Of a DNA stretch of 64,000 bases, positions 7,957 through 16,438 are shown piece after piece (the stretch's first letter is position 1; each line of letters begins with the position of its first letter). The position numbers were made by a program, and so were the translations under genes. The notes under the pieces were generated by a model, which saw only the letters and a program-made list of their open reading frames with translations, was not told where the DNA came from and made no database searches. The DNA lies in the NCBI GenBank assembly GCA_958295895.1, contig CATQHI010000027.1, forward strand, positions 124,001-188,000, written 5' to 3'. Source of the stretch: Saprospiraceae bacterium (GTDB lineage Bacteria; Bacteroidota; Bacteroidia; Chitinophagales; Saprospiraceae).

Positions 7957-9036
7957 CTACCCTTGCAGCGCAGCGAAGAGGTCTTCATACCCCCTGCGGT
8001 TCCGCATCACTACGTCCAAGTACTCCCTCCACACCACCCCGTCCTGCTCCGGGTCCTTGACCACCGCTCCGGCCAGACTAGCGGCTAGGTACTCGGCCTC
8101 AATGTCGCCACTACCAAAATGATGACTCAGGGCGCGGCTCTGATTGACGACCGAGATTGCCTCGGCCGTAGAGAGCGTCGAGCTCGGTGATTTAAGCTGG
8201 GTTCGCCCATCCTCGGTCCGGCCACTCCGTAGCTCCCGGAAGATGGTGACTAGGCGGGTAATTTCAGCGGCAGCATCCTGCTTCACGGGCGGCAGTTGCA
8301 TGCGCTCGGCGGCGGCCAGGCTGCGGTCGGTAACGATCCGCACCTCCTCTTCTAGGGTAGCCGGCAGCGGCATAACCACGGTGTTGAAACGGCGGCGCAG
8401 GGCACTCGAAAGCTCATTCACTCCCCGGTCCCGATCATTGGCCGTAGCGATGACGTTGAAGCCGCGGCGGGCCTGTGTCTCGCGATTGAGCTCGGGGATG
8501 GGTAAAATCTTCTCGCTAAGCACGGTGATCAGGGCATCCTGCACGTCGCTCGGGATGCGCGTCAATTCTTCGATGCGCACCAGCTTACCCTCCCGCATCC
8601 CCACCATGATGGGCGAGGGCACCAGGGCAGCCTCACTCGGCCCTTCGGCCAGCAATCGGGCGTAGTTCCAGCCGTAGCGCAGCGCATCCTCACTCATCCC
8701 GGCCGTGCCCTGCACCAGCAGTGTCGACTGCCCGCTGATGGCTGCCGTCAGGTGCTCGCTCACCCAGGTCTTAGCCGTACCCGGCACCCCCACCAGTAGC
8801 AGCGCCCGGTCCGTGACCAGGCTGGCCACCGCCACCTCGATCAGCCGTCGGTCGCCGAAGTACTTCGGGGTGATCTCCGTGCCGTCCTCCAGCGTATCGC
8901 CCAGTAGGTAGCGCACCACGGCGCGGGGACTGAGCCGCCAGCCACCCGGCTTCACGCCGGTGTCCGCCGCTTCCAGTGCCTTCAGCTCATGCGCATAGGC
9001 CGTCTCCGCATGGGGTCGTAGTATTTCTTGTTCCAT
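7957..9036 (-). CDS. MoxR-type AAA+ ATPase, YehL-like
   Basis: 359 residues. Walker A GVPGTAKT at 83-90, Walker B LVRIEE at 152-157, sensor NVIATAND near 194-201 and Arg-finger region SALRRRF at 211-217 define an AAA_5/MoxR ATPase. The N-terminus (LRPHAETAYAHELKAL, GGWRLSPRAVVRYLLG) and overall length resemble E. coli YehL, whose neighbours YehM (DUF5682) and YehP (VWA) have equivalents here at 44949-47243 and 48626-49726, 36 kb away. MoxR ATPases act as chaperones, often inserting cofactors or remodelling VWA-protein complexes; the client is unknown. Its own neighbour upstream is DUF6702 (53-bp gap, same strand). Confidence 0.88.
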   Translation of the reverse strand: MEQEILRPHAETAYAHELKALEAADTGVKPGGWRLSPRAVVRYLLGDTLEDGTEITPKYFGDRRLIEVAVASLVTDRALLLVGVPGTAKTWVSEHLTAAISGQSTLLVQGTAGMSEDALRYGWNYARLLAEGPSEAALVPSPIMVGMREGKLVRIEELTRIPSDVQDALITVLSEKILPIPELNRETQARRGFNVIATANDRDRGVNELSSALRRRFNTVVMPLPATLEEEVRIVTDRSLAAAERMQLPPVKQDAAAEITRLVTIFRELRSGRTEDGRTQLKSPSSTLSTAEAISVVNQSRALSHHFGSGDIEAEYLAASLAGAVVKDPEQDGVVWREYLDVVMRNRRGYEDLFAALQG

Positions 9037-9089
9037 AGTCTCCTACTCGTATGCCGCCTCCCCCTCGTCGGCCAAGTTCTTCCAATGTC

Positions 9090-9602
9090 TCACTCCCCCA
9101 TTTTCAAACTGCCCCCTTCTCTCCCCCGCCCCATCAGCAAGGTTCCCAGCCGCTCCTCCCCCGCATACACCTTCACGATATTCTTCTGATCGGCGTAGTA
9201 CTCCGTGAGCACACTGTTCTGCATGCGTACCTCCCGGGCCGGCTCCACTCCCTCGGCCGCCAGGTAGATCCACAGCCCGTGCAAGTCATCCTCCAGCTCC
9301 CAGCCCACTATAGTCACCGGCAGCGGCTCCCCATTCCAGTCGATTCCGAAGTGCTTACCGAGATAGGCCGTCAGGTAGCGCTCGCTTTCGGGGTTCTCCT
9401 CCGTGGTGCCTAGTTCTAGGAGCGGGGCACCGGCATCCTGCATGGCCAGTTCCAGGTCATCGACGAAGACATGCATCTCCACCTGTACCTGCTGCCGCTC
9501 GGCCACGTAGCGCACGTTGGTCTTGCTGACGTGGTAGTCGTGGGTGGGGGCGGGGCCGCTGGTGCAAGGCAGTAGGGTAAGGAGCAGTACGAGCAGGTGC
9601 AT
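9090..9602 (-). CDS. DUF6702 family secreted protein
   Basis: 170 residues with an N-terminal signal (MHLLVLLLTLLPCTSG). The body, YHVSKTNVRYVAERQQVQVE then MHVFVDDLELAM, followed by YLGKHFGIDWNGEPLP and a WELEDDLHGLWIYL strand, fits the DUF6702 family of Bacteroidota, a small beta-rich periplasmic protein often encoded next to metallopeptidases or barrels. No catalytic residues are evident; function unknown. It reads toward the MoxR gene and may share its transcript. Confidence 0.75.
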   Translation of the reverse strand: MHLLVLLLTLLPCTSGPAPTHDYHVSKTNVRYVAERQQVQVEMHVFVDDLELAMQDAGAPLLELGTTEENPESERYLTAYLGKHFGIDWNGEPLPVTIVGWELEDDLHGLWIYLAAEGVEPAREVRMQNSVLTEYYADQKNIVKVYAGEERLGTLLMGRGREGGSLKMGE

Positions 9603-9665
9603 AGGCTAGGAACTTCCCCACGAGGCCGTTCGTTGTAACTTAGTCACAAAACTACGCCCCCCGCC

Positions 9666-9971
9666 ATGGGAATACCAATCGAGAAGAGCTGGCTGGATAC
9701 GATCCTTGCGCTGTCTGACGAAGATAAACGCGAGTTCATCGCGTTGTTAAACAATAGTTTATCCACTCGTGAGGGATCCGCCGCCCCTACGAGTTCATTA
9801 CCTACTCCCTGGTACGCAGGCACCCGAACGGTAGATGATCTATCCGAGACGGAGTGGCTTGCCAAGGTTCGCGAGTTGTCCGGAGCCTGGAGCGATATGC
9901 CAGACGACATTGCAGCGCAAATCGTCAATTCTCGTACCATTTCTACCCGTGAGATCAATCTGGATGACTAG
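9666..9971 (+). CDS. Antitoxin of a VapBC-type pair
   Basis: 101 residues, acidic, with an N-terminal segment (DTILALSDEDKREFIALLNNS) like that of prevent-host-death/addiction-module small proteins, and a toxin-wrapping type C-terminus. I do not recognise a defined DNA-binding fold. The identification rests mainly on position: its stop codon overlaps the start of a PIN-domain toxin by 8 bp. The region has lower GC than its surroundings, as expected of a mobile module. Confidence 0.65.
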   Translation: MGIPIEKSWLDTILALSDEDKREFIALLNNSLSTREGSAAPTSSLPTPWYAGTRTVDDLSETEWLAKVRELSGAWSDMPDDIAAQIVNSRTISTREINLDD

Positions 9972-10365
9972 GTACCTTCTAGACACAGACATCTGTATAT
10001 TTTACTTTCGTCGGAAACATGATGCCGAAGCGAAGATCGAAGCTGCAGGGCAAGGCAACATTCACATATCGGAGATAACGCTAGCTGAGCTCTTCGTTGG
10101 GATGTACAAGAGCGAGCACCTTGCAAAGCGCCAGCAAGAGTTACGGACTTTACTAGAGATAGCAGGAGTAGTGCCCATCCGCGATAGCCTTCCCCTATAC
10201 GGTCAGGAGCGTGCTCGGTTAGAGGAGCTTGGCACTCCCATCGCCGACTTCGATCTTCTCATCGCCACCACCGCCCTGCACCACGGCATGACACTGGTCA
10301 CGAATAATACTAAACACCACGCCCGCGTGGCCGATCTTCAGCTAGCAAACTGGGCCACCTCCTAG
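9964..10365 (+). CDS. vapC: VapC-type PIN domain toxin ribonuclease
   Basis: 133 residues from the ATG at 9964 (MTRYLLDTDICIFYF), inside the last codons of the antitoxin gene. PIN-domain residues are all visible: D7 in LLDTD, E42 in TLAELFVGM, D97 in ADFDLLIA and N114 in LVTNNTKHH. The family cleaves tRNA or rRNA with Mg2+ and is silenced by the cognate antitoxin. Full length, apparently intact. Confidence 0.92.
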   Translation: MTRYLLDTDICIFYFRRKHDAEAKIEAAGQGNIHISEITLAELFVGMYKSEHLAKRQQELRTLLEIAGVVPIRDSLPLYGQERARLEELGTPIADFDLLIATTALHHGMTLVTNNTKHHARVADLQLANWATS

Positions 10366-10371
10366 ACCATC

Positions 10372-10389
10372 GCACCCGCGGCCCCGCCC
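10372..10389 (-). repeat. Dispersed GC-rich word, copy 2
   Basis: GGGCGGGGCCGCGGGTGC on the minus strand, in the 23-bp gap between the convergent vapC and M56 genes; one base from the exact word. Confidence 0.78.
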
Positions 10390-11699
10390 TAGTCCTCTAG
10401 CGAAAAAGTAAAGGCATAGTATAGCGTCGTAGCCACCGGCTCACCATCCACCCGCGCCGGTTCGAAGCCAATCTGACCGAGAAGACCCACCGTACGGAGT
10501 GCCTCTTCGATAAGCGGATCGGTACCCCCCTCACCGACCGGGTAATCCACGCGTGCTTTAGCATCCGAGTAACCTACTATAACCACTTCCAGGGCCGTGG
10601 CCCCCTCCGGAAGCTCATCAATCGTACCGCTGATGTCCGGCTTACCAGCCGCATCGAGTAGCTGCATGGTATAGACGGTACCGGTCTCCCCCGCCTCCCG
10701 GGCCGCGTCGGGATAGCGAATCTGCCCATAGATCGTGCCTACAAGGTGCCGCGTAGCATCCACGGTATCCGGCTTGCCGCGCAGTACCGGCGGCTCATAC
10801 GTATCCTGTAGCGTTACAGCGGGGACAGTGGGCGCCAAGCGCACGACTTCACTACAGGCTAGAAGCAAACCTCCGACGAGCATGAGTAAGGACGTCCACT
10901 GCTTCATGTTGATGGACGAAGAATTGGGTTGAGTCAGCATAGCAATACATTGTTTGAGGGGGGAAGAAAAGAGCGCCGGCACCGTGTGTGGAGCTAGTGT
11001 GGTCTGCAGGAGCTGCCGGCCGTACGTACCGAGAGGTATGGTCCGCACCACTTCACCATCGGCTTCATACTCATGCACCGTAGTCAGCAGGTGGAGGTAG
11101 TACCAGGCCAGGGGGTGGAACCAGAGTGCACAGGCACCTACTGTCAGTAGCAATTGCTCGTAGTGGTGACCCCGACGCAGGTGAGCCGCCTCGTGGAGCA
11201 GGGCCGTACGCTCCAGTTCGGGTGCTAGGTCATGCGGCAAATAGATGGTACAAAAAGCGGTATACGGTGTGGTCACCTGGGTACTCCGTACAATCCTGAA
11301 CCCCGCACTCCACTCCACCTGCAGGGGGCGGGGCCGCAGGTGCGCAGCCAGTCGTATAAATACCACTAATAGACAACTAGCAGCGCCTACCAGCCAAACA
11401 CCGAGTAAGTACGTAGACCAATCCGTGGGACTCCCTGAGGAGGAGGCAGCTCCTACTCCCGTGGTAGGAGGAGCGAAGTACCGCAGTACCTGGGTTGGCA
11501 ACTGCCGGCTCACCTCCCCGCCAAGGGTGTACAGCGTAGGCAGTAGCGGTAGGCATAATCCCAGCAACCAACTACCGATCAGGTAGCACCTACGCAATGG
11601 CCACTGTTTGTTGTGGCGTAGCGTAGAGTAGTAGTACGCCAGTAGGATCGTCCACACCAGTGTAAGCTCCAGCAGGTAGGTAGTCAGCTCCGTACTCAT
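10389..11699 (-). CDS. BlaR1-like M56 membrane metalloprotease/sensor with TonB-like tail
   Basis: 436 residues. Three to four membrane helices (about residues 5-25, 38-58, 96-118) frame the M56 protease domain with the zinc motif HEAAH at 169-173 and EYEAD near residue 210. A further helix at about 272-282 (SLLMLVGGLLLAC) leads into a C-terminal domain of about 130 residues with an IRYPDAAREAGETGTV block like TonB energy-transducer C-termini. In BlaR1/MecR1 systems the protease destroys the partner repressor upon a signal; here the penicillin-binding sensor is replaced by the TonB-like domain. Overlaps blaI by 4 bp (ATGA). Confidence 0.88.
   Translation of the reverse strand: MSTELTTYLLELTLVWTILLAYYYSTLRHNKQWPLRRCYLIGSWLLGLCLPLLPTLYTLGGEVSRQLPTQVLRYFAPPTTGVGAASSSGSPTDWSTYLLGVWLVGAASCLLVVFIRLAAHLRPRPLQVEWSAGFRIVRSTQVTTPYTAFCTIYLPHDLAPELERTALLHEAAHLRRGHHYEQLLLTVGACALWFHPLAWYYLHLLTTVHEYEADGEVVRTIPLGTYGRQLLQTTLAPHTVPALFSSPLKQCIAMLTQPNSSSINMKQWTSLLMLVGGLLLACSEVVRLAPTVPAVTLQDTYEPPVLRGKPDTVDATRHLVGTIYGQIRYPDAAREAGETGTVYTMQLLDAAGKPDISGTIDELPEGATALEVVIVGYSDAKARVDYPVGEGGTDPLIEEALRTVGLLGQIGFEPARVDGEPVATTLYYAFTFSLED
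11326..11343 (+). repeat. Dispersed GC-rich word, copy 3
   Basis: Exact GGGCGGGGCCGCAGGTGC inside the M56 gene, where the coding strand reads it as HLRPRP, a different frame from copy 1. Confidence 0.8.
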
Positions 11700-12061
11700 T
11701 CCTCCTCCAGTTGACGGACCAACTCACCGAGCTCGTCCAGGCTCAAATTCTCATCCTTCACCAGGTAGCTGACCGCCGCCGCACCCGAGCCCCCGAAGAA
11801 GCGCCGCACTAGTCGGCCGAGCCGCTGCCGCCCGTAGGCCTCCCGACTGATCGCGGGCGTGTACACGAAGGTGCGACCGTACTGCCGGTGGGTGACGAAG
11901 CCCCGCTCGTCGAGGGCCAGGATGAGGGTGGAAATGGTGGAGTGGGCCGGGAGCTTACCGGACTGGGCCTGCACGGCGCGGCGTAGGTCGGCTACGGTGC
12001 ACTCGCCGAGCTGCCAGACGTGCTGCATGAGGTCTTCCTGGGCGCGGGTTAGTTTTTGCAT
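11696..12061 (-). CDS. BlaI/MecI/CopY family transcriptional repressor
   Basis: 121 residues. Winged-helix domain: LTRAQEDLMQHVWQLGECTV, then HSTISTLILALDERGFVTHR and FVYTPAISREAYGRQRL, exactly the BlaI layout, followed by a dimerisation helix region. It is the repressor expected to be cleaved through the adjacent M56 protease. A perfect palindrome lies 13-30 bases upstream of its start and is the likely operator, making the pair self-regulated. Confidence 0.93.
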   Translation of the reverse strand: MQKLTRAQEDLMQHVWQLGECTVADLRRAVQAQSGKLPAHSTISTLILALDERGFVTHRQYGRTFVYTPAISREAYGRQRLGRLVRRFFGGSGAAAVSYLVKDENLSLDELGELVRQLEEE

Positions 12062-12073
12062 GGATTAGTTATA

Positions 12074-12091
12074 TAACGTAAAGTTACGTTA
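12074..12091. promoter_or_regulatory. Palindromic operator for the BlaI-like repressor
   Basis: TAACGTAA-AG-TTACGTTA: perfect 8-bp arms around a 2-base centre. It lies between the -7 element at 12107-12114 and the blaI start, so a bound dimer would block transcription start. The word differs from the staphylococcal TACA/TGTA operator. Confidence 0.75.
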
Positions 12092-12098
12092 CTATTAT

Positions 12099-12114
12099 CA
12101 TTTGTGCAAATGTA
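12099..12114 (-). promoter_or_regulatory. -7 element and second small palindrome upstream of blaI
   Basis: Minus-strand TACATTTG (12107-12114) fits TAnnTTTG. It is also one half of a CATTTG-TG-CAAATG palindrome (12099-12112), a possible second regulatory site. Confidence 0.55.
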
Positions 12115-12123
12115 TTTCCCAGT

Positions 12124-12163
12124 GCAGTCGTAGACTGCTTGCCACAGCGCTGCCGGAGGCAGC
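12124..12163. repeat. Pair of 6-bp mini-hairpins with 3-nt loops
   Basis: GCAGTC-GTA-GACTGC (12124-12138) and GCTGCC-GGA-GGCAGC (12149-12163), in the intergenic region between blaI and the 12245 gene. The first contains GTAGAC and resembles the units at 22262-22309 and 43931-44013. Confidence 0.5.
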
Positions 12164-12244
12164 ATTGTACTGCGCCAAACCGGACGCTTGATGCATCTAT
12201 TTGACCACTAGCGTGTTGTATTTTTCCCCAAAACGCAACGCCCT

Positions 12245-12565
12245 ATGGCATTTCTTCGCCTCTTCAAGACACCCAAGGCCCAACAGTTCTCCTATAAGCC
12301 CCGGTACTGGGATCCTAAGAAGGAAGAAGCGGAAGAGCGGCGGTTGCGTATTGAGACACTACAGAACGGTGGCGTAGAGGGCATGAAGCAACGCCTGCGC
12401 GGTGGCTTCCGCCAGGGGGCCGGCGGGGAGGCAGCCGGTCGCTACCGCAACGAGCGGGTGGCGAAGTCGAACTACTCCCTGGTCATCATCATGGTGGTAC
12501 TGGTAGTGATTAGCTACCTGCTTATCCAGGTGTACTTTCCCGATCTGGAGCAGTTGCTCGGCTAA
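12245..12565 (+). CDS. Small single-pass membrane protein, unknown function
   Basis: 106 residues: a basic N-terminal half (FSYKPRYWDPKKEEAEERR) and one membrane helix near residues 78-96 (YSLVIIMVVLVVISYLLIQ), with a short C-terminal tail FPDLEQLLG. Similar short proteins with a KPRYWDP-type motif are found next to mutL in other Bacteroidota, so it is likely a conserved lineage-specific gene. 37 bp upstream of mutL, probably the same transcript. Function unknown. Confidence 0.75.
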   Translation: MAFLRLFKTPKAQQFSYKPRYWDPKKEEAEERRLRIETLQNGGVEGMKQRLRGGFRQGAGGEAAGRYRNERVAKSNYSLVIIMVVLVVISYLLIQVYFPDLEQLLG

Positions 12566-12602
12566 ATAGTACGTAGCTTGTCCCCGAACCCCTAGCCCAG
12601 TC

Positions 12603-14423
12603 ATGACGGACAATCTCGTCCAGCTGCTTCCCGATGCCATTGCCAACCAGATTGCCGCCGGTGAGGTCATCCAGCGACCGGCCAGCGTGGTCAAGGAACT
12701 GGTGGAGAACGCCGTAGACGCCGGTGCCGACGAGATCACCCTCATCATCAAGGACGCCGGCAAGACCCTCATCCAGGTCGTCGACAACGGTTGCGGTATG
12801 TCGGAGACCGACGCCCGCATGTCACTTGAGCGCCACGCCACCAGTAAGCTGCGCACAGCCGAGGACCTCTATACGCTGCACACCATGGGCTTTCGCGGCG
12901 AGGCCCTGGCCAGTATCGTAGCCATTGCCCAGTTAGAGCTCCGCACCCGCCGCGCCCCCGACGACCTCGGCACCCGCCTGGTGGTAGAAGGCACCGAGGT
13001 TATCACCCAGGAACCCGTGGCTGCCCCGCCCGGTACCAGTATGGCGGTACGTAACCTGTTCTACAATGTACCCGCCCGCCGCAACTTTCTTAAGTCCGAT
13101 TCCGTCGAGCTGCGGCACATCCGCGAGGAGTACATCCGCATTGCGCTGGCCCACCCCTCGGTGCGCTTCGAGCTCTACGTCGATGACCGGCTCGATCTGA
13201 GTCTCGCGGCCGGTAAGCTGCGCCAGCGCATCATTGCCGTGTTCGGTAAGAAGTACCGCGACCTGCTCGTGCCCATCGAGGAGGCTACCGACATCCTCCG
13301 CATCGGGGGTTACGTCGGTAAGCCCGAGGCCGCCCGCAAGACCAAGGTGGGGCAGTTCTTCTTCATCAACGACCGCTACATCAGATCGAGCTACCTGCAC
13401 CACGCGGTCACCATGGCCTACGACGAGCTGCTGGGCAAGGATGCCTACCCCTTCTACGTCATCTTCCTACAGATCGACCCGGCGCGCATCGACGTCAACG
13501 TCCACCCCACCAAGCAGGAAATTAAGTTTGAGGACGAGCGCCTGATCTACAACTACCTCAAGGCCACCATCCGCCACGGGCTCGGCCGGGCCAGCATCAT
13601 GCCCACCATCGACTTCGAGTCCGACAACCCCTTTTCGCCCTCGCGTACTAGCATCCAGACCGTACCCGGTCAGCCCGACACCGGCGAGGCCCTGCCCAGC
13701 AAGATGAATAGCGACACGCCCCGCAGCGAGGCGCAGCGGCACGCGAACAACCTGCGGCACTGGGAGACGATGTACCAGGATCTTACCGTCGACACCGACA
13801 CCGGCGAAATCCTCCAGAGCCGCATGGGTCGGGAGGAGGACGAGGGGGCTCCCCCCACCCAGGGCCGCGCCCCCTACCAGCTGCACCACCGCTACATCGT
13901 CAGCGCCATCAAGAGCGGCTGGATCCTGGTCGACCAGCAGGCCGCCCACGAGCGTATCCTCTACGAAGGCTTCCTTAACACGCTGCGCGAAAAGCCGGCG
14001 GCCACCCAGCAGTCACTTTTCCCCCAAGCCATCGACCTGGCCCACGCCGACGCTGAGCTCATGCAGTCGCTACTTCCCGAGCTCAACCAACTCGGCTTCG
14101 ACCTAGAGGCCTTCGGGGGTGGCAGCTTCATCGTGCGCGGCATCCCCGCCGAGCTAGCCGGTCGCAACAGCGAGCTCGATCTGCTGGAGGGCCTGCTCGA
14201 GCAGTACAAGACCAATGTAGACTTCCAGAGCGACGGCCACGAACGGCTCGCCCGGGGCCTGGCCCGCGCCGCGGCCATCAAGCGCGGCACCGCCCTGGAC
14301 GAGGCCGAGATGCGTAGCCTCATCGACCGGCTCTTCGCCTGCAGCCAGCCCCGCCTGGCTCCCAATGGCCGCAAGTGCTACGTGCGCTACGAACTGGTGG
14401 AGGTGGAGCGGCTATTCGCCTAA
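12603..14423 (+). CDS. mutL: DNA mismatch repair protein MutL
   Basis: 606 residues. N-terminal GHKL ATPase: ELVENAVDAGA (E33, N36), DNGCGM at 61-66, GFRGEAL at 96-102; transducer domain to about residue 330; a polar linker; C-terminal dimerisation domain. The endonuclease motif reads DQQAAHERILYE near residue 444, with Gln in place of the usual His of DQHA, and the later metal-binding CPHGR motif is replaced by APNGRKC, so nicking activity is doubtful. MutL couples MutS mismatch recognition to strand removal. Confidence 0.97.
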   Translation: MTDNLVQLLPDAIANQIAAGEVIQRPASVVKELVENAVDAGADEITLIIKDAGKTLIQVVDNGCGMSETDARMSLERHATSKLRTAEDLYTLHTMGFRGEALASIVAIAQLELRTRRAPDDLGTRLVVEGTEVITQEPVAAPPGTSMAVRNLFYNVPARRNFLKSDSVELRHIREEYIRIALAHPSVRFELYVDDRLDLSLAAGKLRQRIIAVFGKKYRDLLVPIEEATDILRIGGYVGKPEAARKTKVGQFFFINDRYIRSSYLHHAVTMAYDELLGKDAYPFYVIFLQIDPARIDVNVHPTKQEIKFEDERLIYNYLKATIRHGLGRASIMPTIDFESDNPFSPSRTSIQTVPGQPDTGEALPSKMNSDTPRSEAQRHANNLRHWETMYQDLTVDTDTGEILQSRMGREEDEGAPPTQGRAPYQLHHRYIVSAIKSGWILVDQQAAHERILYEGFLNTLREKPAATQQSLFPQAIDLAHADAELMQSLLPELNQLGFDLEAFGGGSFIVRGIPAELAGRNSELDLLEGLLEQYKTNVDFQSDGHERLARGLARAAAIKRGTALDEAEMRSLIDRLFACSQPRLAPNGRKCYVRYELVEVERLFA

Positions 14424-14468
14424 ACCGTCCGCCGACTAGCCGGGTTTCCCCCTAAACCACCCGTCCGC

Positions 14469-15335
14469 ATGCCGCCGCTGACCCCCATCGTAAAGAACCT
14501 ACTCATCATCAATGTAGCGGTCTTTGCGATCCTCTTCCTGCTGCCCAATCTCGGCGTCGCTACCGGTCAGTGGTCCGACTTTCTGGCCCTGCACTACCCC
14601 ACCAGCGAGCGTTTTCATCCCATTCAGTTGGTCACCCACTTCTTCGTGCACGGGGGGCTGACTCACATTTTCTTCAATATGTTCGGCCTGTTCATGTTTG
14701 GGCCGCTGCTGGAGATGCGCTACGGGCCGCGCCGCTTTCTAATTCTTTACTTGGCCGCCGCCGCCGGGGCCGTCGCCCTGCACTTCGGCTTTACCTGGTT
14801 TCAGCTCGGGCAGATGCAGGAGCAGCTCCAGGCCTTTCAGCAGGACCCCACCCTGGTCCACTTCAACGACTTTTTTGGCCATCTCGATACTAAGGGGCTC
14901 AGCATGGACAACGGCCAGCGCGTAAGCACCGTCGTGGCCAACATTCAGAATGAGCTCGTCCTGCGCACCGGCGACCCCGCCCAGGCCCTGCGTGACGGCG
15001 TGGGTATGATGCAGGAGTACATCGACTACCAGCGCAACATCCCCATGGTCGGGGCATCGGGGGCCATCTACGGCATCGTGGGGGCCTTTGCCATTCTGTA
15101 CCCTGACTTCAAGTTAGCCCTTATCTTCCTACCTATCCCCGTCAAGGCGCGCTACTTCGTGCCGGTCATCCTGGCCGTAGAGGTCTTCCTGGGCTTCATG
15201 CAGTTCAGTTGGGACCCCATCGCGCACTGGGCCCACATCGGGGGGGCCCTTACCGGGGGGCTACTGGCCTATCTTTGGTACCGGAGCGACCCGCCGGCCG
15301 GGGCGCAGCGGTGGGACCGTGGCGTACCGCGCTAA
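14469..15335 (+). CDS. Rhomboid-family intramembrane serine protease (1)
   Basis: 288 residues with about six membrane helices. HIFFNMFGLFMFGPLLEMRYG near residue 60 and the catalytic GASGAIYG (Ser near 199) in helix 4 with His in AHWAHIGGALTGG near residue 258 make an active enzyme likely. An insertion of about 85 residues (about 110-195) between helices is longer than in GlpG-type rhomboids. Adjacent to a second rhomboid in the same orientation; substrates unknown. Confidence 0.93.
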   Translation: MPPLTPIVKNLLIINVAVFAILFLLPNLGVATGQWSDFLALHYPTSERFHPIQLVTHFFVHGGLTHIFFNMFGLFMFGPLLEMRYGPRRFLILYLAAAAGAVALHFGFTWFQLGQMQEQLQAFQQDPTLVHFNDFFGHLDTKGLSMDNGQRVSTVVANIQNELVLRTGDPAQALRDGVGMMQEYIDYQRNIPMVGASGAIYGIVGAFAILYPDFKLALIFLPIPVKARYFVPVILAVEVFLGFMQFSWDPIAHWAHIGGALTGGLLAYLWYRSDPPAGAQRWDRGVPR

Positions 15336-15418
15336 ATTCGTAGTTTGTAGGCCTTTATCCGCGGGGCGGTAAATCTTTTTGCCCGCCAGACGTTTTTAAG
15401 GGCGAAGCCGCCACCGTT

Positions 15419-16430
15419 ATGCTACAATCCATCTGGGACGACATCCGCCGCGAGTTCGACTATGGCAACATGGTCAACCGGATCATCATCGTCAACGTGG
15501 CCGTGTACCTGGTGATCAACCTGGCCTGGGCGGGGCTTAGCCTCTTCAATCAGCAGTCAACTCCGGAGTCGTACTACGCCATCGTTCACTTCTTCTCGAT
15601 CTCCAATTCGGGTTGGCACATGCTCACCCACCCCTGGACGGTACTCACCCACATGTTCCTGCACGAGGGCTTCTGGCACATTCTGTTCAATATGCTGTGG
15701 CTCTTCTGGTTCGGCCGCATCTTTGGGGATTTGCTGGGCGATCGTCGGGTACTTCCCCTCTACATTTTGGGCGGGCTCGCGGGTGCAGTGTTCTTCTTTC
15801 TGGGTGCTAGTCTGACCGGATTTGCCGGCGACGGAGCCATCAACCATTACGCCCTCGGGGCCAGCGCCGCGGTGATGTGTATCGTGGTCGCCACCGGCGT
15901 GTTCGCCCCCGACTACAGCATTCGACTGCTTTTTCTGGGCAACGTGCGCATCAAGTACATCGTCGCTTTCGTCGTGTTGATGAACGTGATCAGCCTCGGT
16001 AACAGTGTAAATACCGGCGGCACCGTCGGTCACCTCGGTGGTATTGCCATGGGCTTCCTGTTTACCTGGTACCTGAAGCGGGGCACCGACCTGACCACGC
16101 CCATCCAGTCCACCCTCACCGGCGTGCAGAACCTCTACCACAGCATCCTGAGCCCCAGTAAGGAGCACCCCCAAGCGCGGCCCCCACGCTGCCTTTCGCG
16201 GCGGCCGCTCCGTGAAGGAAACGGCCACCACCAAGGAGCGCCCCGGCTTCATGCGCCGGGCGGGCGGGGCGGCCAAATCTAGCGGTGGTAGGAAGTCGGT
16301 GATCCTGGACAGCGAGGCCAGCCACCAGGAGCAGCTCGATGCCATCCTCGACAAGATCAAGGAGCGGGGCTATAATAGCCTGAGTAAGGAAGAAAAGGAA
16401 TTCCTGTTCCAGGCCAGCAACCGCGGCTAG
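15419..16430 (+). pseudogene. Rhomboid-family protease (2) with DUF6576-like tail, one frameshift
   Basis: The first frame (15419-16170) encodes a six-helix rhomboid: HMFLHEGFWHILFNMLWLFW, catalytic GASAAVMCIVV and GTVGHLGGIAMGF. At a run of five C (16168-16172) the frame breaks; one C fewer restores EHPKRGPHAAFRGGRSVKET and the C-terminal block QEQLDAILDKIKERGYNSLS up to 16430, which is the DUF6576-type tail usual on Bacteroidota rhomboids. The break lies in a homopolymer and the rest is intact, so a sequencing error is as likely as a true mutation. Without the tail the protease core would still be complete. Confidence 0.88.
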
Positions 16431-16438
16431 CGCTGGGG

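Noticed and set aside
16168-16172. Programmed frameshift in rhomboid 2
   Set aside because: The C5 site has no conserved slippery heptamer with a stop or hairpin nearby, and similar one-base breaks occur in six other unrelated genes.
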